The translations under genes and the position numbers were made by a program. Positions 13,732 through 14,626 of a stretch of 14,626 nt of DNA are shown piece by piece. The number at the start of each line of letters is the position of its first letter. Position 1 is the first letter of the stretch. A model generated the notes under the pieces. It was not told the origin of the DNA. It saw nothing but the letters and a program-made list of their open reading frames with translations, and made no database searches. Origin of the DNA: DASPTT01 sp035623275 (GTDB taxonomy: Bacteria > Actinomycetota > Acidimicrobiia > Acidimicrobiales > UBA8190); contig DASPTT010000053.1 of assembly GCA_035623275.1 (NCBI GenBank), forward strand, positions 1 through 14,626, written 5' to 3'.

Positions 13732-14099
13732 GGATGCGAATCGACGTCCTCGTCGTCGAGGACAACGAGGACGTGCGGACGTCGCTGGTCCAGGTTCTGC
13801 GCACCGCCGGCTATCGCGTCGCCGAGGCCGAGGACGGGCACGCTGCCTTGCAGGCGTTGGATCGCGTCCAGCCGCGCATGATCCTCCTCGACCTCCAGAT
13901 GCCGCGCCTCGGCGGGGTGGAATTCCTCCAGCGGCTGCAGGAACCGCCGCCCGTCGTCGTCGTCTCAGCCCTGCCCGAATACCGGGTCGAGACCTCGACT
14001 CGCGTTCCCGGGATCCGGGCCTACCTGCAGAAGCCCGTGCAGCCCGCGAGCCTCATAGAGGTCGTCGTGGACACCCTCTCCTCGCCATCGGCCCCCTAA
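13728..14099 (+). CDS. Stand-alone response-regulator receiver domain
   Basis: 123 residues, just a CheY-like receiver without output domain. The active site is complete: E11 and D12 (VVEDNEDV), phospho-acceptor D55 (LLDLQMPRLGG), S80 in VVVSAL, and K102 in LQKPVQP. It would be phosphorylated by a histidine kinase not in this window and act by protein contact. The ATG overlaps the MarR stop (ATGA); an ATG two codons later is an alternative. Overlap with a MarR gene suggests coordinate production and perhaps interaction of the two, which is inference. Confidence 0.92.
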   Translation: MRMRIDVLVVEDNEDVRTSLVQVLRTAGYRVAEAEDGHAALQALDRVQPRMILLDLQMPRLGGVEFLQRLQEPPPVVVVSALPEYRVETSTRVPGIRAYLQKPVQPASLIEVVVDTLSSPSAP

Positions 14100-14209
14100 T
14101 CGAGCTCGGCGAGTGGCTCGAGCCCTACCGGCAGCTCTGGTGCGACAACCTGGAGCGGCTCGAGCGCCACCTCGCCGACACCAGTCTCCGACCGAGGAGG
14201 ACCCGATGA
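14087..14209 (+). pseudogene. C-terminal remnant of an ArsR-type regulator
   Basis: In a frame different from the receiver gene, the sequence encodes PLIELGEWLEPYRQLWCDNL and then ERLERHLADTSLRPRRTR before a stop at 14207-14209. This W-LEPYR-x-x-W-x-x-x-L-x-x-LERHL pattern is the usual C-terminal helix of ArsR-family regulators found with SRPBCC/ATPase-type stress proteins. No ATG or GTG opens this frame at a sensible place, and the winged-helix part is missing; upstream in this frame there is only out-of-frame receiver sequence. So it looks like the tail of a lost gene fused by deletion to the receiver gene, although chance similarity cannot be excluded. Its stop overlaps the next start. Confidence 0.5.
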
Positions 14210-14626
14210 ACCAGGCGACCCCTCTTGACCCGTTCCCCTGGCGCCGATCGGCGCTGGTCACCGTGGACGTCCAGCGCGACACGCTCGACGGCGCGCCCCT
14301 TCAGGTCCCGGGGACCTCGGCGGTGGTCCCGGCCGTCGCCGGGCTGTGCGAGGCGTTTCGCGCCGCCCGCCGGCCCATCGTGCACGTCGTGCGCATCTAC
14401 CGCCAGGACGGGAGCAACGCCGAGCCGGTTCGACGCGCCCTGGTTGCTGGCCCCACCCCCGTCCTCCGGCCGGGCACACCCGGCCGCCTGTTGGCCGATG
14501 GCCTCGCGCCGCCGGGTGCCGGCGAGCTCGACGACGATCTGCTGCTCGCCGGCGGCATCCAGCGCCTCGGTGAGTGGGACGTCGCGCTCTACAAGCCCCG
14601 CTGGGGCGCGTTCTATCGCACGCCAC
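14206..14626 (+). CDS. Isochorismatase-like cysteine hydrolase, N-terminal part (runs off right edge)
   Basis: ATG at 14206 with GAGGAGG 5 bases before it; open to the right edge (140 codons). The family's first catalytic residue is present, the Asp of ALVTVDVQRDTL (about residue 21), followed by VPAVAGLCEAFRAARRPIVHVVRIYRQDG, the typical beta-strand and helix. Near the edge LYKPRWGAFYRTP supplies the catalytic Lys. The nucleophilic Cys lies beyond the window. Members hydrolyse isochorismate, nicotinamide, N-carbamoyl compounds or other amides; the substrate cannot be chosen from this part. A longer insert than usual (about 70-125) lies between these motifs. It is last in the visible MarR-receiver unit, so it may be the regulated enzyme. 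Confidence 0.87.
   Translation, partial: MNQATPLDPFPWRRSALVTVDVQRDTLDGAPLQVPGTSAVVPAVAGLCEAFRAARRPIVHVVRIYRQDGSNAEPVRRALVAGPTPVLRPGTPGRLLADGLAPPGAGELDDDLLLAGGIQRLGEWDVALYKPRWGAFYRTP

Overview
The window is high-GC DNA with actinobacterial character. The evidence is mycothiol-type DinB/TIGR03086 and PucR proteins, a BlaI/M56 pair, many GTG starts, GC-rich third positions, and apparent leaderless promoters. An acidimicrobial or related soil/aquatic actinobacterium is a guess from protein style, not something proven here.

Left part (1 to about 8365) looks like accessory DNA. It opens with the 5' part of an unknown gene leaving the left edge, divergent from a tyrosine recombinase (606-1505) whose expected catalytic tyrosine reads as Asn. 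Cargo follows: a small lipoprotein, a 51-residue six-cysteine protein, a DHFR-like reductase, a TIGR03086/DinB protein, a TolB-like propeller lipoprotein flanked by a near-identical 30-bp repeat, a DUF11 surface protein, a third lipoprotein, and a 62-residue acidic protein. The part ends at a fragment of a tRNA-Ser(TGA) gene: 3' half only, from the anticodon loop to the discriminator base. A second copy of its first 16 bases lies 50 bp upstream. This is the usual scar at the far end of an element integrated in a tRNA 3' end; the tRNA orientation puts the element to its left.

Right part (8392 to the end) looks like ordinary chromosome. A two-gene minus-strand unit encodes an SCO1/SenC copper chaperone lipoprotein and a CtaG-type cytochrome oxidase assembly protein. 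Divergent from it is a BlaI-type repressor overlapping an M56 membrane peptidase. A GTAG/CTAC operator-like cluster sits over the predicted sco1 promoter in the shared intergenic region, so the repressor probably governs both directions.

Next comes a PucR-family regulator on the minus strand, divergent from a MarR regulator. The MarR gene overlaps a stand-alone response-regulator receiver by 4 bp. A C-terminal scrap of an ArsR-type regulator in another frame follows, then the start of an isochorismatase-like cysteine hydrolase that runs off the right edge.

No CRISPR array, complete tRNA, rRNA or recognisable insertion sequence was seen. I found no convincing novel multi-gene system. The most notable items are the tyrosine-less integrase, the tRNA-Ser scar with its duplicated core, and the BlaI-type operator next to oxidase-assembly genes.
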